DNA of 64,000 nucleotides from an uncultured Acetatifactor sp. (GCA_910578815.1 CAJTSE010000007.1:43631-107630); one strand, 5' to 3'; shown: positions 52,603-62,695, counted from the stretch's first letter. Notes: generated from the letters alone by a model not told the origin. Numbers and translations are program-made.

Positions 52603-55196
52603 TTTCTGCTATAGGTGATAAAACAGTTGCCGTTCTCGGCAAACCATTCTGTGGAATCGTTCATCCCCTTTTTGTAAAGAGTACCGGTGGACGGTTCCAT
52701 AATCACCACATTATATTCGTTAAAGCCTGTTACCAGCACGGCTTCACCGTTTTTTAAGAGTGCCAGCACCGGAATATCCCTGTTGACATAATACAGCATT
52801 GCATCCAGACTGCAGCCCGTCATGTCCAGGATTTTCGCATCTTCCAGATTTTCTTCAAGCACCTCAAGCACTGACTGTCCCTGCGACAGCAGATACTCAG
52901 AATTACGTACCAGCCCTTCAAATCGGAAAATGGTATCAAGGCATACTGCCAGACTATCCTTTTCCTCCGTGACGGATGCTTCTTTAATAGCCATGATCTG
53001 ATTTCTGACCACACGATTTCCTTTGATCCAGATACACTTTCCGTTTCCGTCCACTACCACCCCGGAAAGCTCATACGCCCGATTCACCGCCCCTGCCGGA
53101 GACAGAGAAATCGTATCAATACCATAAGGGCCATATACATAATATCTGTCTATTTCTCTTTCTCCCTCAAGAGAAAGGCTTCTGCCGCCCTCATACACCA
53201 CTTCCTTGGGCGTCAGAATCTTGATGTTTGTGGCATCAATACTTTTTCTGGTCTGAATCTGGACATATCTCTCATAAATATCAATGTCTGCCGTCACCAC
53301 CTGGTTTTTCCCTGTGACCGCTTCCACATTATTCATGATATGATCCCTTTCGATCTTCCTGTATTCGCCGCTCTCCAGCCTTTCTGCACGCTCCAGCATA
53401 ATCTGGTGATCTTCCACCTCGCAGCCCGTGATATATATATCCGGCTGTGCATATTCCTTTAAAAGTTCACCCTTGGAATTACAGATGCTGACCTTATACA
53501 TGGGAAAAAAGATATGTCCGGAATTTTCCTCCACAATATCCTCCAGCTTGGCTGTTCCGTAAATAATATCCTCATCCATGAAGCCCAAGGGCATAATCGC
53601 TTCGCCGCTTTCGGCTAAAACCATGTTTCCTTCATCCAAACTTAAGTTTCGGATATTTAAACCGGAACTGTGGTACCTGTCTTCTCCCTCCGGCCAAATG
53701 GCAATCTTATGATTTTCCGATACCCACAGACTTTCATCCTGTACAACATCAATCAGTCTGGTATAGGTTCTCTCTGCAAGATCGACCTTATATACCGTAT
53801 GATCCATCTGCAGATAAAGCAGTCCTTCCCGATTTAGGTAAAGAAGCTGTTCCATCTCCGCTGCCAGCACTGCATAGCTTTTATCAGAGGGAATATAAAC
53901 CAGCTCTTCCACAGTGTTCAGACTGCTGTTATAGGTATAAATCTGAACACCCACCTCTCCTTCATGCCTGCCTCGGTTCATATAACCGTAAACCGCAAAC
54001 TGGGTATTGCCACCCTCGTCCACATCCAGTATTCTAATAGAGTGTTGATCATAAATATTGCGCAGATCCGCATTATTCTTATCATAGAATCCAAAAATAG
54101 ACGTCAGCTTATTATTGTTCACATCATAGCCGAATAAGCGGTTAGCCGTCACGAATGTAACGATATTACCATCTTCGCTCTCCAGCATATCCACGTCCGC
54201 GTTTGCAATGCCCAGCAGAATCTTGTCATTTCCGTACATATTTTCCGGATCCGGGATCTGCGTCATTGTCCGCTCATAATCTAAAAGATACATTCTTTCC
54301 GGCGAGTATCTGATCCTGAAATATTCCTTCACCAGATAATAGGTTTTATTTCCGTCCGATAATGTGGTCACTATATAGTCACCCGTGAAGGATGCTGTCT
54401 GGCTGGCGATTTCCTGCAGCCGGAACACCGGCTCTAAAACCTCACGAACATTCAGCTCTCCCCAGGTAATTTGTCTCAAACTGCTATGAATATTTACATT
54501 ATGAAAGCTGCTGTTATCCTCCAGTCTAGAGTCCGTCTCCAAGTATTTGGTGAGTTCTCTGGCAGCCTCCCGGTCATACAGCCGCTTGTGAAAGTCTCTG
54601 CAGAATTCCAGCTTTTCCGCCGCATGCAGGCTGTCGCTCCAAATTGCTCTTGTATAATAATAAACCGGCCTGCTCCCGTCCAGCTCCAGAATGATCACAA
54701 GAGAATACTCCACATCACTGTCAATCAGATCTTTCAGGGCCAGCTGGCCGATAATCTGATCTTTTTTTACTGTATAATCAGTAAGTTCCCTGTTCTCAAT
54801 CAGCCGGGAGCCGTCTATGCTTCTGACCTCCATGGAAATTCCGGTTACCTTTTCCCCAAATGTGTCGATGATGAATCCTGTGCTTCTGTCGGCTCCCAAA
54901 ACAGTTACCGTATCCCGCTGAAAGGCTGTATCCATAACCTGAGCATATCCGTGAAGCTGATTATATGCCACCCCCTCCATCTCCATGGTAATCAAGGGGA
55001 AACCGGCCTTTGACATCTCTACCGTCAAATTATCATGACCTTTATTCATAATCCCGCTGGCAACGATCAATGCCAGCACAAATGTGGCAATGAAGACAGC
55101 CGCCTTTATAATGCCTTTTTTCATAGAGATACCCATGCCTTTCCACGGCCTGCAGGCTTTGGCCGCAGGATCATCTAAAGAATCGTCTTCCGCCAT
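52599..55196 (-). CDS. Large membrane-anchored protein with C39-peptidase-like tail
   Basis: 865 aa. Short cytosolic N-terminus, one membrane segment (about 28-50), a long extracytoplasmic region with beta-propeller-like or repeated strand texture (about 300-560), and a C-terminal domain (about 760-865) resembling a peptidase C39-like fold: LAVCLDTIFRFEGL, LDMTGCSLDAMLYYVNRDIP, VLALLKNGEAVLVTGFNEYN. The position of the usual His reads as Ala in GEAVL. Conserved type in Lachnospiraceae, function unknown. Start ATG 55196 overlaps the upstream small gene; ATGs at 55136 and 55124 are alternatives. Confidence 0.75.
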   Translation of the reverse strand: MAEDDSLDDPAAKACRPWKGMGISMKKGIIKAAVFIATFVLALIVASGIMNKGHDNLTVEMSKAGFPLITMEMEGVAYNQLHGYAQVMDTAFQRDTVTVLGADRSTGFIIDTFGEKVTGISMEVRSIDGSRLIENRELTDYTVKKDQIIGQLALKDLIDSDVEYSLVIILELDGSRPVYYYTRAIWSDSLHAAEKLEFCRDFHKRLYDREAARELTKYLETDSRLEDNSSFHNVNIHSSLRQITWGELNVREVLEPVFRLQEIASQTASFTGDYIVTTLSDGNKTYYLVKEYFRIRYSPERMYLLDYERTMTQIPDPENMYGNDKILLGIANADVDMLESEDGNIVTFVTANRLFGYDVNNNKLTSIFGFYDKNNADLRNIYDQHSIRILDVDEGGNTQFAVYGYMNRGRHEGEVGVQIYTYNSSLNTVEELVYIPSDKSYAVLAAEMEQLLYLNREGLLYLQMDHTVYKVDLAERTYTRLIDVVQDESLWVSENHKIAIWPEGEDRYHSSGLNIRNLSLDEGNMVLAESGEAIMPLGFMDEDIIYGTAKLEDIVEENSGHIFFPMYKVSICNSKGELLKEYAQPDIYITGCEVEDHQIMLERAERLESGEYRKIERDHIMNNVEAVTGKNQVVTADIDIYERYVQIQTRKSIDATNIKILTPKEVVYEGGRSLSLEGEREIDRYYVYGPYGIDTISLSPAGAVNRAYELSGVVVDGNGKCIWIKGNRVVRNQIMAIKEASVTEEKDSLAVCLDTIFRFEGLVRNSEYLLSQGQSVLEVLEENLEDAKILDMTGCSLDAMLYYVNRDIPVLALLKNGEAVLVTGFNEYNVVIMEPSTGTLYKKGMNDSTEWFAENGNCFITYSRN

Positions 55197-55566
55197 GACG
55201 GCGTTTGTAAATTTCGTTAAACAGCAATACTTGTATCATATCCTCCGAAGGGGGATTTTCCTCTTCATTCTTAAACACGGTATAAATAGAATTCGCCAGC
55301 GCCCTTATACTTAAGCTGTCGGGATACTCATCGTAGATCATACTGCCCTCATAATCCGCTTTATCCAGCACCTCCGCAATCCGGTTCAGACAATGCTTCA
55401 CACTCTTAGGATACATCTGCTGCAGATATTCTAAATCTTTTAGCAGCATCGCTTCCTGCGCCGGACCAAAATAGCTCGGATATGTCATATAAAAAGGAAG
55501 GGGCCCATTCCAGCCCCTTACCCTTTGTTCCGGCATCGGCTGTAACAGTTTAGAGTGAAATTCCAT
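55171..55566 (-). CDS. 131-residue protein co-transcribed with the C39-like gene
   Basis: No signal or membrane segment; N-terminus rich in Pro, Gly and aromatic residues (GWNGPLPFYMTYPSYFG), then helical with an acidic middle and a basic end (EIYKRRHGGRRFFR). I recognise no family. It overlaps the start of the 865-residue gene by 26 bp, so the two are probably translated as a pair. GAGGAAA upstream of ATG 55566. Confidence 0.7.
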   Translation of the reverse strand: MEFHSKLLQPMPEQRVRGWNGPLPFYMTYPSYFGPAQEAMLLKDLEYLQQMYPKSVKHCLNRIAEVLDKADYEGSMIYDEYPDSLSIRALANSIYTVFKNEEENPPSEDMIQVLLFNEIYKRRHGGRRFFR

Positions 55567-55635
55567 AAGCTTTCCTCAAAAAACCTTTTTTACAGCATAT
55601 GCAAATTCACATCCAATCGTTACTATCCGCGCCCC

Positions 55636-56040
55636 TTATCTTAATACCTGTATACGTGCCACTGCTCTTAAGAGGGCTGTCTCTGCTCTCGCAATATCGG
55701 TTTCCGCAGTTTTACTCCGCAATCTTTCCTCCGCCCGCTCCCTGGCCGCCCTTGCACGTTCTTCGTCGATTTCCTCCGGCCATTCGATAATCTCAGCCAG
55801 AATCGTCACACGATCCGGAAGTATCTCGGCAAAACCCGCATGAAGTGCAGCTACCTTGTCCCCGTCCGGCTCCGTGATGTCAATAATCCCCGGCTTCACG
55901 ATCACCGTTAGAGGCACATGTCCCGGCAGCACACCGATCTCTCCCTCTGTTGTGTTAAATTCCACCATATCCACCTGATTCTCATAAAACAATCGTTCAG
56001 GTGTGATGATTCGTAGAAGAAAGCTGTTTTTGTCTGCCAT
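55636..56040 (-). CDS. atpC: ATP synthase F1 subunit epsilon
   Basis: 134 aa rotor-stalk subunit. Beta-barrel N-terminus (LRIITPERLFYENQVDMVEF, GEIGVLPGHVPL) and a helical hairpin tail (ARAARERAEERLRSK). Last gene of the atp operon; GGGAGG precedes ATG 56040. Confidence 0.95.
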   Translation of the reverse strand: MADKNSFLLRIITPERLFYENQVDMVEFNTTEGEIGVLPGHVPLTVIVKPGIIDITEPDGDKVAALHAGFAEILPDRVTILAEIIEWPEEIDEERARAARERAEERLRSKTAETDIARAETALLRAVARIQVLR

Positions 56041-56056
56041 GTTCAGCTACCTCCCG

Positions 56057-57451
56057 TTATTTGGACACTTTTGCAGTCACATCGTCGATACTTCCTACAT
56101 TCAGGAAATAGCTTTCGGGAATATCGTCATGTTTGCCTTCCAGAATCTCTCTGAAACCACGGATGGTCTCATTGATAGGCACATACTTTCCTTCCAGACC
56201 GGTAAACTGTCCTGCCACAAAGAATGGCTGGGACAGGAATCTCTGCACCTTACGCGCTCTGGACACCACCAGCTTGTCTTCTTCGGACAGCTCATCCATA
56301 CCAAGGATGGCAATAATATCCTGCAGCTCCTTATATCTCTGTAAAATCTCCTGCACGCCTCTGGCTGTCCTGTAATGCTCTTCACCCACAATCCTGGGAT
56401 CCAGAATGCGTGACGTGGACTCCAGGGGATCCACTGCCGGATAGATACCCAGTTCCACAATGGAACGGGACAAAACAGTGGTCGCGTCCAGATGGGCAAA
56501 AGTGGTTGCAGGCGCCGGGTCAGTCAGGTCGTCTGCAGGAACATAAACCGCCTGAACCGATGTAATGGAGCCGCTTCTGGTAGAAGTGATCCGTTCCTGA
56601 AGAGCGCCCATTTCCGTCTGCAGGGTAGGCTGATAGCCCACTGCGGACGGCATGCGTCCAAGCAGTGCAGACACCTCGCTGCCCGCCTGGGTAAAACGAA
56701 AGATATTGTCAATGAAAAGCAGTACGTCCTTCCCGCCCTTGTCACGGAAATACTCCGCCATGGTCAATCCGGTAAGGCCCACTCGCATTCTCGCTCCGGG
56801 AGGCTCGTTCATCTGTCCAAATACCATGGTTGTTTTTTCAATAACCCCGGACTCCGTCATCTCATGATAAAGGTCATTTCCCTCACGGGTGCGCTCGCCT
56901 ACACCGGTAAAGACGGAATAGCCGCCATGCTCCGTTGCGATGTTACGAATCAGCTCCTGGATCAGCACCGTCTTACCTACGCCGGCTCCGCCGAACAGTC
57001 CAATCTTACCGCCCTTCTGATAAGGACAGAGCAGATCCACCACCTTGATACCTGTCTCCAGCAGCTCCGTTTCTGTTGACTGCTCTTCAAACTTGGGCGC
57101 GGGTCTGTGAATCGGCTCATAGGTCACGCCCTCAGGAGCAGGCTTGTTGTCTATCGGCTGTCCCAAAACATTAAAGATACGCCCCAAGGTGTTCTCACCT
57201 ACCGGAACGGAAATGGGAGCGCCCGTTGCAATCGCATCCATACCTCTTACCAATCCGTCGGTACTGCCCATGGCAATACATCTGACCGTATCATCTCCCA
57301 GATGCTGGGAGACTTCAACGACCAGCTCGCCGCCGTCTCTGGTAGGAATACGAATTGCTTCGTTGATCTCGGGAAGGCTGCCCTGGTCAAAGCGTATATC
57401 CAAAACCGCACCAACGACCTGAGTAACCTTTCCTTTGTTTTCTCCTGCCAT
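56057..57451 (-). CDS. atpD: ATP synthase F1 subunit beta
   Basis: 464 aa catalytic subunit. Walker A GGAGVGKTVLIQELIRN, catalytic Glu in GERTREGNDLYHEM, DELSEEDKLVVSRARK near the C-terminus. AAGGAG before ATG 57451. Part of the complete atp operon. Confidence 0.98.
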   Translation of the reverse strand: MAGENKGKVTQVVGAVLDIRFDQGSLPEINEAIRIPTRDGGELVVEVSQHLGDDTVRCIAMGSTDGLVRGMDAIATGAPISVPVGENTLGRIFNVLGQPIDNKPAPEGVTYEPIHRPAPKFEEQSTETELLETGIKVVDLLCPYQKGGKIGLFGGAGVGKTVLIQELIRNIATEHGGYSVFTGVGERTREGNDLYHEMTESGVIEKTTMVFGQMNEPPGARMRVGLTGLTMAEYFRDKGGKDVLLFIDNIFRFTQAGSEVSALLGRMPSAVGYQPTLQTEMGALQERITSTRSGSITSVQAVYVPADDLTDPAPATTFAHLDATTVLSRSIVELGIYPAVDPLESTSRILDPRIVGEEHYRTARGVQEILQRYKELQDIIAILGMDELSEEDKLVVSRARKVQRFLSQPFFVAGQFTGLEGKYVPINETIRGFREILEGKHDDIPESYFLNVGSIDDVTAKVSK

Positions 57452-57475
57452 CTTAATTCTCCTTTTCTGCCGGCC

Positions 57476-58339
57476 TTATCCTATTGCCTCCGCACCGGCG
57501 ATAATTTCTGTCAATTCCTGTGTAATAGAGCCCTGACGAGCCCTGTTATACTTCAGCGTTAAATCGCTTATAATTTCCTCCGCATTGCTGGTAGCGTTAT
57601 CCATAGCCTGCATACGCGCACCGTTCTCGCTGGCCACGGCCTCCATCAGCGCGCCGTAAATCAGACTTGTCACATACTTGGGGATAATCATGTCAAGAGC
57701 TTCCACATCCTCCGGCTCAAAATTCATGATAGCCGTCGCGCCGCTCTCTCCCCTGTCGGCTTCCCCGGAAACCTCCACCGGCAGCAGCTTCAGAAGTGTC
57801 GGTACATGACTCACTGTATTCTTAAATGCGGTGTATGCCAGATGAATCTCGCCAATTTCTCCTTCTGCGTAGGATTTTAAAAGTTCCTGCGAAATCTTCA
57901 TAGCATCATGATAGGCAGGGCTTTCGACAATGTCATTATTGCACTCCCTCACCTCGTATCCGTTCCGCAAAAAGGTATCCCTTCCCTTACTTCCGATTGT
58001 ATACACTACCAAGTCTTCTCTCTTCCACTCTGGATGCCTGGTAACCAGCTTTTCCACGTTGGAATTGTAGCCGCCGGCCAGGCCTCTGTTACCGGTAATG
58101 ACAATGACTGCCTTCTTTGCGGAATCTCCTGAGGTAAGATACTTATGTTCCACATGGCCCACCCGCTTCAGGATGCTGCTCACCGTATCGTACATACAGT
58201 TAAAATATTCCCTGGAACGCTCCGCATTTACCCTGGCACGCTGCAGCTTAACGGTTGACACCAGCTTCATGGCCTTCGTAATCTGCTGAGTGCCCTGGAT
58301 ACTGCTCTTCCGGCGCTTTATATCACGCATTGATGCCAT
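57476..58339 (-). CDS. atpG: ATP synthase F1 subunit gamma
   Basis: 287 aa central rotor shaft. MRDIKRRKSSIQGTQQITKAM opening, ITGNRGLAGGYNSNV and the terminal RQGSITQELTEIIAGAEAI are typical. AAAAGGAG before ATG 58339. Confidence 0.96.
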   Translation of the reverse strand: MASMRDIKRRKSSIQGTQQITKAMKLVSTVKLQRARVNAERSREYFNCMYDTVSSILKRVGHVEHKYLTSGDSAKKAVIVITGNRGLAGGYNSNVEKLVTRHPEWKREDLVVYTIGSKGRDTFLRNGYEVRECNNDIVESPAYHDAMKISQELLKSYAEGEIGEIHLAYTAFKNTVSHVPTLLKLLPVEVSGEADRGESGATAIMNFEPEDVEALDMIIPKYVTSLIYGALMEAVASENGARMQAMDNATSNAEEIISDLTLKYNRARQGSITQELTEIIAGAEAIG

Positions 58340-58379
58340 ATTACATATCTCCTTTTTTATGCTCCCTGCGCTTCGCCCC

Positions 58380-59903
58380 TTATACTCTGCCCGCTGCAGC
58401 CGTAAACTGCCTTATGAACTCTGTGAGAGCCTTCTTCAGCACTTCTTCCGTAGCTTCGGAAATCACCTTTTCCGCGGCAATATTTGCGGGAACCTCAGGA
58501 TATTTTGTATTCAGGAATTCAAAGAACTCCGTCTCGAACCTGATAATATCCTCCACGGGCACATCCAGCAGGTACTTGTTGGTAACGGCATAGATGATAA
58601 TGACCTGATACTGAACAGGCATCGGTTTATACTGAGGCTGCTTCAGCACTTCCTTTATTCTTTCGCCCTGAGCCAGCTTCTCCTTCGTATCATTGTCCAG
58701 CTCGGAACCGAACTGCGCAAAGGATGCCAGCTCTCTGTACTGAGCAAGCTCCGTACGAATCGGCGCCGCAATCTTTTTCATAGCCTTGATCTGAGCTGCA
58801 CCACCCACACGTGACACGGAAAGACCCGCATTCACGGCAGGACGAAATCCGGAATTAAACATTTCCGTCTCCAGATAAATCTGTCCGTCTGTGATGGAGA
58901 TCACGTTTGTGGGAATATAGGCAGATACATCGCCTGCCTGCGTTTCAATGATGGGCAGCGCCGTCAATGACCCTCCGCCGTACTCTGCGCTCATCCTGGC
59001 CGCTCTCTCCAGCAGTCTTGAATGAAGATAGAATACGTCACCGGGGTAAGCCTCTCGCCCAGGGGGACGGCGAAGCAGCAAAGAGAGTGTACGATATGCG
59101 GTAGCATGTTTACTTAAGTCATCATACACTACCAATACGTCCTGCCCCTTCTCCATCCACTCTTCACCGATAGCGCATCCGGAGTAAGGAGCAATATACT
59201 GCAGGGGAGCAAGGTCGCTGGCCGTGGATACCACTACGGTGGTATACGCCATGGCTCCATGTTCCTCCAAGGTTTTTACGATATTGGCGATGGTGGATGC
59301 CTTCTGGCCGATCGCCACATAAATACATTTTACATTCTGGCCCTTCTGGTTGATGATCGTATCAATGGCAATAGCCGTCTTTCCTGTCTGACGGTCTCCG
59401 ATAATCAGCTCACGCTGACCTCTGCCGATAGGGATCATTGCGTCGATTGCCTTAATGCCGGTCTGCAGGGGCGTATCTACCGCCTGCCTGGTGATAACGC
59501 CGCTTGCCACACGCTCAATCTTGCGGTAGCTGTCTGTCTGCACGGGACCCTTGCCGTCGATCGGCTGCCCCAAAGAGTTGACTACACGTCCCAGCAGAGC
59601 ATCTCCCACGGGAACCTCCACCACTCGTCCGGTAGTCTTAACAGTGTCGCCTTCATTGATGTTCTTCGCACTGCCGAGAAGAACCACGCCGACATTATCC
59701 TCTTCCAGATTCAGCACCATGCCGTATACTTCGCCGGGAAATTCAAGCAGCTCGCCCTGCATGGCCTTTTCCAGTCCATGGACACGGGCAATGCCGTCTG
59801 CCACCTGGATAACCGTGCCCACATCCGACACGTCCAGCGTGGAGGCATACCGCTTAATCTGATCCTTGATAACTGAACTTATTTCTTCCGGTTTTAAATT
59901 CAT
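58380..59903 (-). CDS. atpA: ATP synthase F1 subunit alpha
   Basis: 507 aa. Nucleotide-binding GDRQTGKTAIAIDTIINQ, AYSGCAIGEEWMEKGQDVL-type central region, and FNSGFRPAVNAGLSVSRVGG near the end of the nucleotide domain. ATG 59903 chosen; a TTG at 59927 is in frame with no better ribosome site. Confidence 0.97.
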   Translation of the reverse strand: MNLKPEEISSVIKDQIKRYASTLDVSDVGTVIQVADGIARVHGLEKAMQGELLEFPGEVYGMVLNLEEDNVGVVLLGSAKNINEGDTVKTTGRVVEVPVGDALLGRVVNSLGQPIDGKGPVQTDSYRKIERVASGVITRQAVDTPLQTGIKAIDAMIPIGRGQRELIIGDRQTGKTAIAIDTIINQKGQNVKCIYVAIGQKASTIANIVKTLEEHGAMAYTTVVVSTASDLAPLQYIAPYSGCAIGEEWMEKGQDVLVVYDDLSKHATAYRTLSLLLRRPPGREAYPGDVFYLHSRLLERAARMSAEYGGGSLTALPIIETQAGDVSAYIPTNVISITDGQIYLETEMFNSGFRPAVNAGLSVSRVGGAAQIKAMKKIAAPIRTELAQYRELASFAQFGSELDNDTKEKLAQGERIKEVLKQPQYKPMPVQYQVIIIYAVTNKYLLDVPVEDIIRFETEFFEFLNTKYPEVPANIAAEKVISEATEEVLKKALTEFIRQFTAAAGRV

Positions 59904-59931
59904 GGATCTGTCGCACCTTTCTTCCAACCGG

Positions 59932-60486
59932 TCAACCCAGTTGGATTTGTAATAATTGTTTTGTCAAGCTTTCCAGCTTCGTGCGGATACTGCTATCCAC
60001 AACTCTGTCTCCTATACGGATAACCATTCCCCCGATCAGGGCAGGGTCCGTGTGGAAATACATTTCCATCTCTCTGTATCCGCTAGTCTCAAGCAGTCTT
60101 TCCTTTACTGCGGACCTTTGCGCAGACGTAAGCTCCAGCGCCGTAGTCACATGGGCAATACCGATCTTCTTCTGCTCTTTTACCTTTCCGGTAAAATATT
60201 CAAAAATCTCCGGTAAATCCCTGTATCGCTCTTTGGAAATCACGATCTCCAGAAAATTCACCAGTTCCTCACTGGCCCGTCCTCTAAAGACCGTATCGAC
60301 CACCTGCAGCTTTTCCTGCTTTGGAATCCCCGGATGCTTCATCAACTCGTCGAAGCGGGGATTTTCCGCAAGAATCTTTCTGATTTCCTCGATTTCCTTA
60401 AATATCATACCGGCCCTGTCTTCACCGGATTCCATAGCGGCTTCAAACAAGGCCTCGCCATATGTTTTGGATACTAACTTAGCCAT
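59932..60486 (-). CDS. atpH: ATP synthase F1 subunit delta
   Basis: 184 aa peripheral-stalk subunit (OSCP type): KTYGEALFEAAMESG start and DPALIGGMVIRIGDRVVDSS near the end. Starts inside the end of atpF (13-bp overlap). Confidence 0.93.
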   Translation of the reverse strand: MAKLVSKTYGEALFEAAMESGEDRAGMIFKEIEEIRKILAENPRFDELMKHPGIPKQEKLQVVDTVFRGRASEELVNFLEIVISKERYRDLPEIFEYFTGKVKEQKKIGIAHVTTALELTSAQRSAVKERLLETSGYREMEMYFHTDPALIGGMVIRIGDRVVDSSIRTKLESLTKQLLQIQLG

Positions 60487-61016
60487 GTCTTATCACCTAT
60501 TTCCTTTAAGGTTTCATCAATGAGCTGATTCTGCACGGTGGTGTCGATGGAAGCGGACACTATCTTTCCCGCCATGATGGCCGCCACCGCAACAATTTCC
60601 CTCTTTACCTCGTCGGAGATCTTCTGCTTCTCAAGCTCGGCTTCCGTCTTTGCCCGCTCTAAAATGCGTGCCGCTTCCTCCTTAGCCTGAGCAATGATTT
60701 GATTTTCATTGTTCAGCGCTTTCTTCCGGGCCTCGCTTAAGATACCCTCCGCCTCTTTATCAATTTCCCTCAGCCTGCTCTCATATTCTTCCTTCAGGCG
60801 TCCTGCCTCGTCCATGTCCTGCCTGGCCGTCTCCAGCTCGGAGCGTATCTTCTCCTTACGGTCGTTCAACATCTTCCTTGCAGGGTTGAACAGGAAATAG
60901 CTCATGATAAAGAACAACGCAAACATTGCGATGATAAGCAGGCAGGCATCCGCAATCAACTGCCAGTCTAAATCAAACAATCTTGACAGTGACGGGCTCT
61001 CTGTTAAAAGTATCAT
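60474..61016 (-). CDS. atpF: ATP synthase Fo subunit b
   Basis: 180 aa: membrane helix near residues 20-45 (LLIIAMFALFFIMSYFLFNP), then a long charged coiled coil (RKEKIRSELETARQDMDEAG) that forms the peripheral stalk. AAGGAGG before ATG 61016. Only one b gene is present. Confidence 0.94.
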   Translation of the reverse strand: MILLTESPSLSRLFDLDWQLIADACLLIIAMFALFFIMSYFLFNPARKMLNDRKEKIRSELETARQDMDEAGRLKEEYESRLREIDKEAEGILSEARKKALNNENQIIAQAKEEAARILERAKTEAELEKQKISDEVKREIVAVAAIMAGKIVSASIDTTVQNQLIDETLKEIGDKTWLS

Positions 61017-61056
61017 TCTCTGCCTCCTTTCTGCCTTTTATAAGCTTCGCCTGAGC

Positions 61057-61311
61057 TTAGGGCAGAAGGGGCTTTAAGAATAACAAAAGGAACGCGATCA
61101 GCAGACCATACAGACCTGTGGTCTCGGCAACTGCCTGGCCTAACAGCATCATGGTTCTGATCTGTGACTGTGCACCGGGGTTACGTCCTACTGCTGCTGC
61201 AGCGTGTCCGGCTGCAATACCCTGTCCGATACCAGGTCCAATGCCGGCGATAACCGCCAAGCCTGCACCGATTGCCGAGCAACCTAAGATAAAGTTTTCA
61301 TTGAAGTCCAT
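61057..61311 (-). CDS. atpE: ATP synthase Fo subunit c, Na+-type residues
   Basis: 84 aa, two membrane helices forming the rotor ring. Carboxylate is Glu63 in GQAVAETTGLYG. Gln30 (GPGIGQG), Val61, Glu63, Thr64, Thr65 and Tyr68 line up with the sodium-coordinating residues known in Ilyobacter c (Q32, V63, E65, S66, T67, Y70), so sodium coupling is inferred. AGGAGG before ATG 61311. Confidence 0.95.
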   Translation of the reverse strand: MDFNENFILGCSAIGAGLAVIAGIGPGIGQGIAAGHAAAAVGRNPGAQSQIRTMMLLGQAVAETTGLYGLLIAFLLLFLKPLLP

Positions 61312-61429
61312 TCTTTTTTCCTCCTGAAAATGTATTGTAGATATAGTGTTAAAATTTTAATACCCATGTTGAAACCATGCCAGACCGCACAGCTCCTAAA
61401 AATCACGCCAGTGATTCTTTCCGTCTTTT

Positions 61430-62167
61430 TTAACGGCGCGTCCCATCACCTATCTCATTAGCGACGTAGGTCATGGTCAGCATACAAAATACATACGTTT
61501 GAATTGCTCCTGAGAACAAATCAAAATACACATGCAGCGCAGCGGGCCAAAGGGTTGCAACCCAGCCCAGCAGACCGTACACCAGAGCCATCATCGCCGT
61601 TCCCGACAGGACATTGGCAAACAGACGTAAGGACAAAGAAACCGGCACGGCCAGATTGCTGATGACATTGATCGGCACCCATATGGGCAGCCACTTCGGA
61701 AGGGGAGAACAGTAATCTTCCCAGATCGTCAGCGGCTTCTGATACTTCCACTTGTTGATGCGGATCAGCGTAAACGTAATCAGCGCAAGCGGCAGCGTTA
61801 CCCCGTAATCCGCAGTGGGCGGACGCAGGCCGAAGAGACCGGATATGTTGCTGACCAGTATAAAGATAAAGACGGTGCCGATATAATTGTAGTACTTCGG
61901 CGCCGATTTCTCCATAGAAACATCCACCATACCGTCCAGCTTTTCCACGATCAGCTCCACTACGTTCTGGAAGCCGCCGGGCACCTCATTTGCCTTTGCC
62001 ATACAACGCTTTGCCGCAACGGCAAATACGATCAATATCAGCATCACAAACAATACGCATACGTGTGTAGTTGTTATCCAGACAGTATGACCAAAAAAGG
62101 AATACTGAAAGACTCCATGGATCATAAAATCCACATCGCCGCCGGATAACAAAATCCCATGCTCCAT
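61430..62167 (-). CDS. atpB: ATP synthase Fo subunit a
   Basis: 245 aa, five or six membrane helices. Essential Arg in PVSLSLRLFANVLSGTAMM; C-terminal AIQTYVFCMLTMTYVANEI is conserved. Forms the ion channel against the c ring. GAGGAGGTG before ATG 62167. Confidence 0.96.
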   Translation of the reverse strand: MEHGILLSGGDVDFMIHGVFQYSFFGHTVWITTTHVCVLFVMLILIVFAVAAKRCMAKANEVPGGFQNVVELIVEKLDGMVDVSMEKSAPKYYNYIGTVFIFILVSNISGLFGLRPPTADYGVTLPLALITFTLIRINKWKYQKPLTIWEDYCSPLPKWLPIWVPINVISNLAVPVSLSLRLFANVLSGTAMMALVYGLLGWVATLWPAALHVYFDLFSGAIQTYVFCMLTMTYVANEIGDGTRR

Positions 62168-62221
62168 ACTTTCACCTCCTCTTCTCTCGTATTTTGTTTA
62201 TCCGGAGAACTTTCGTCCTCC

Positions 62222-62695
62222 TTAAGAGGCTTCTTCCGGCTCCCTGCTCCCTTCCTCAGGAAGGGCCTGGGGCACAGGATCGGTCTCATGAAACAACATG
62301 TTATAGAATTTATGGGTGAACGGCTGAAGGTAAGCCGTCATCTTCAAGCTCATATAGCCTAAAAATACGATCAGGGTATCCATTACATTTGTCACCGAGA
62401 TCAGGGCAAGCACTACAATGATCACCAGATACCGAAAAACATAGCCACGTGTAATCATTTTTGCGGCTGCCTCGCCGTTTGGCAGCGCCCGGTCCAGCGT
62501 CCTGGCCATATGTATGCTGCCTGCCACCGCAAAAAGAACTCCGAACCACAGGCTCGAAGCATATCTGGCCTGATCCTTGGCAAAAAAGGCGCCTGCAATC
62601 TGGCATACGATCCCGAACACCAGCATCCCCGTGTGCATTTCCAACAGTATCCTATCTGTCTTTTTCAGATACTTCATCATCTTTCCCGTTTTCAT
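62222..62695 (-). CDS. ATP synthase subunit I-like membrane protein
   Basis: 157 aa with four predicted hydrophobic segments, placed between atpB and the AtpZ-like gene, as AtpI is in many operons. AtpI proteins help assemble the c ring or import Mg2+; the exact role is not proven. Start at 62695 overlaps the upstream gene by 44 bp; ATG 62680 is an alternative. Confidence 0.75.
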   Translation of the reverse strand: MKTGKMMKYLKKTDRILLEMHTGMLVFGIVCQIAGAFFAKDQARYASSLWFGVLFAVAGSIHMARTLDRALPNGEAAAKMITRGYVFRYLVIIVVLALISVTNVMDTLIVFLGYMSLKMTAYLQPFTHKFYNMLFHETDPVPQALPEEGSREPEEAS

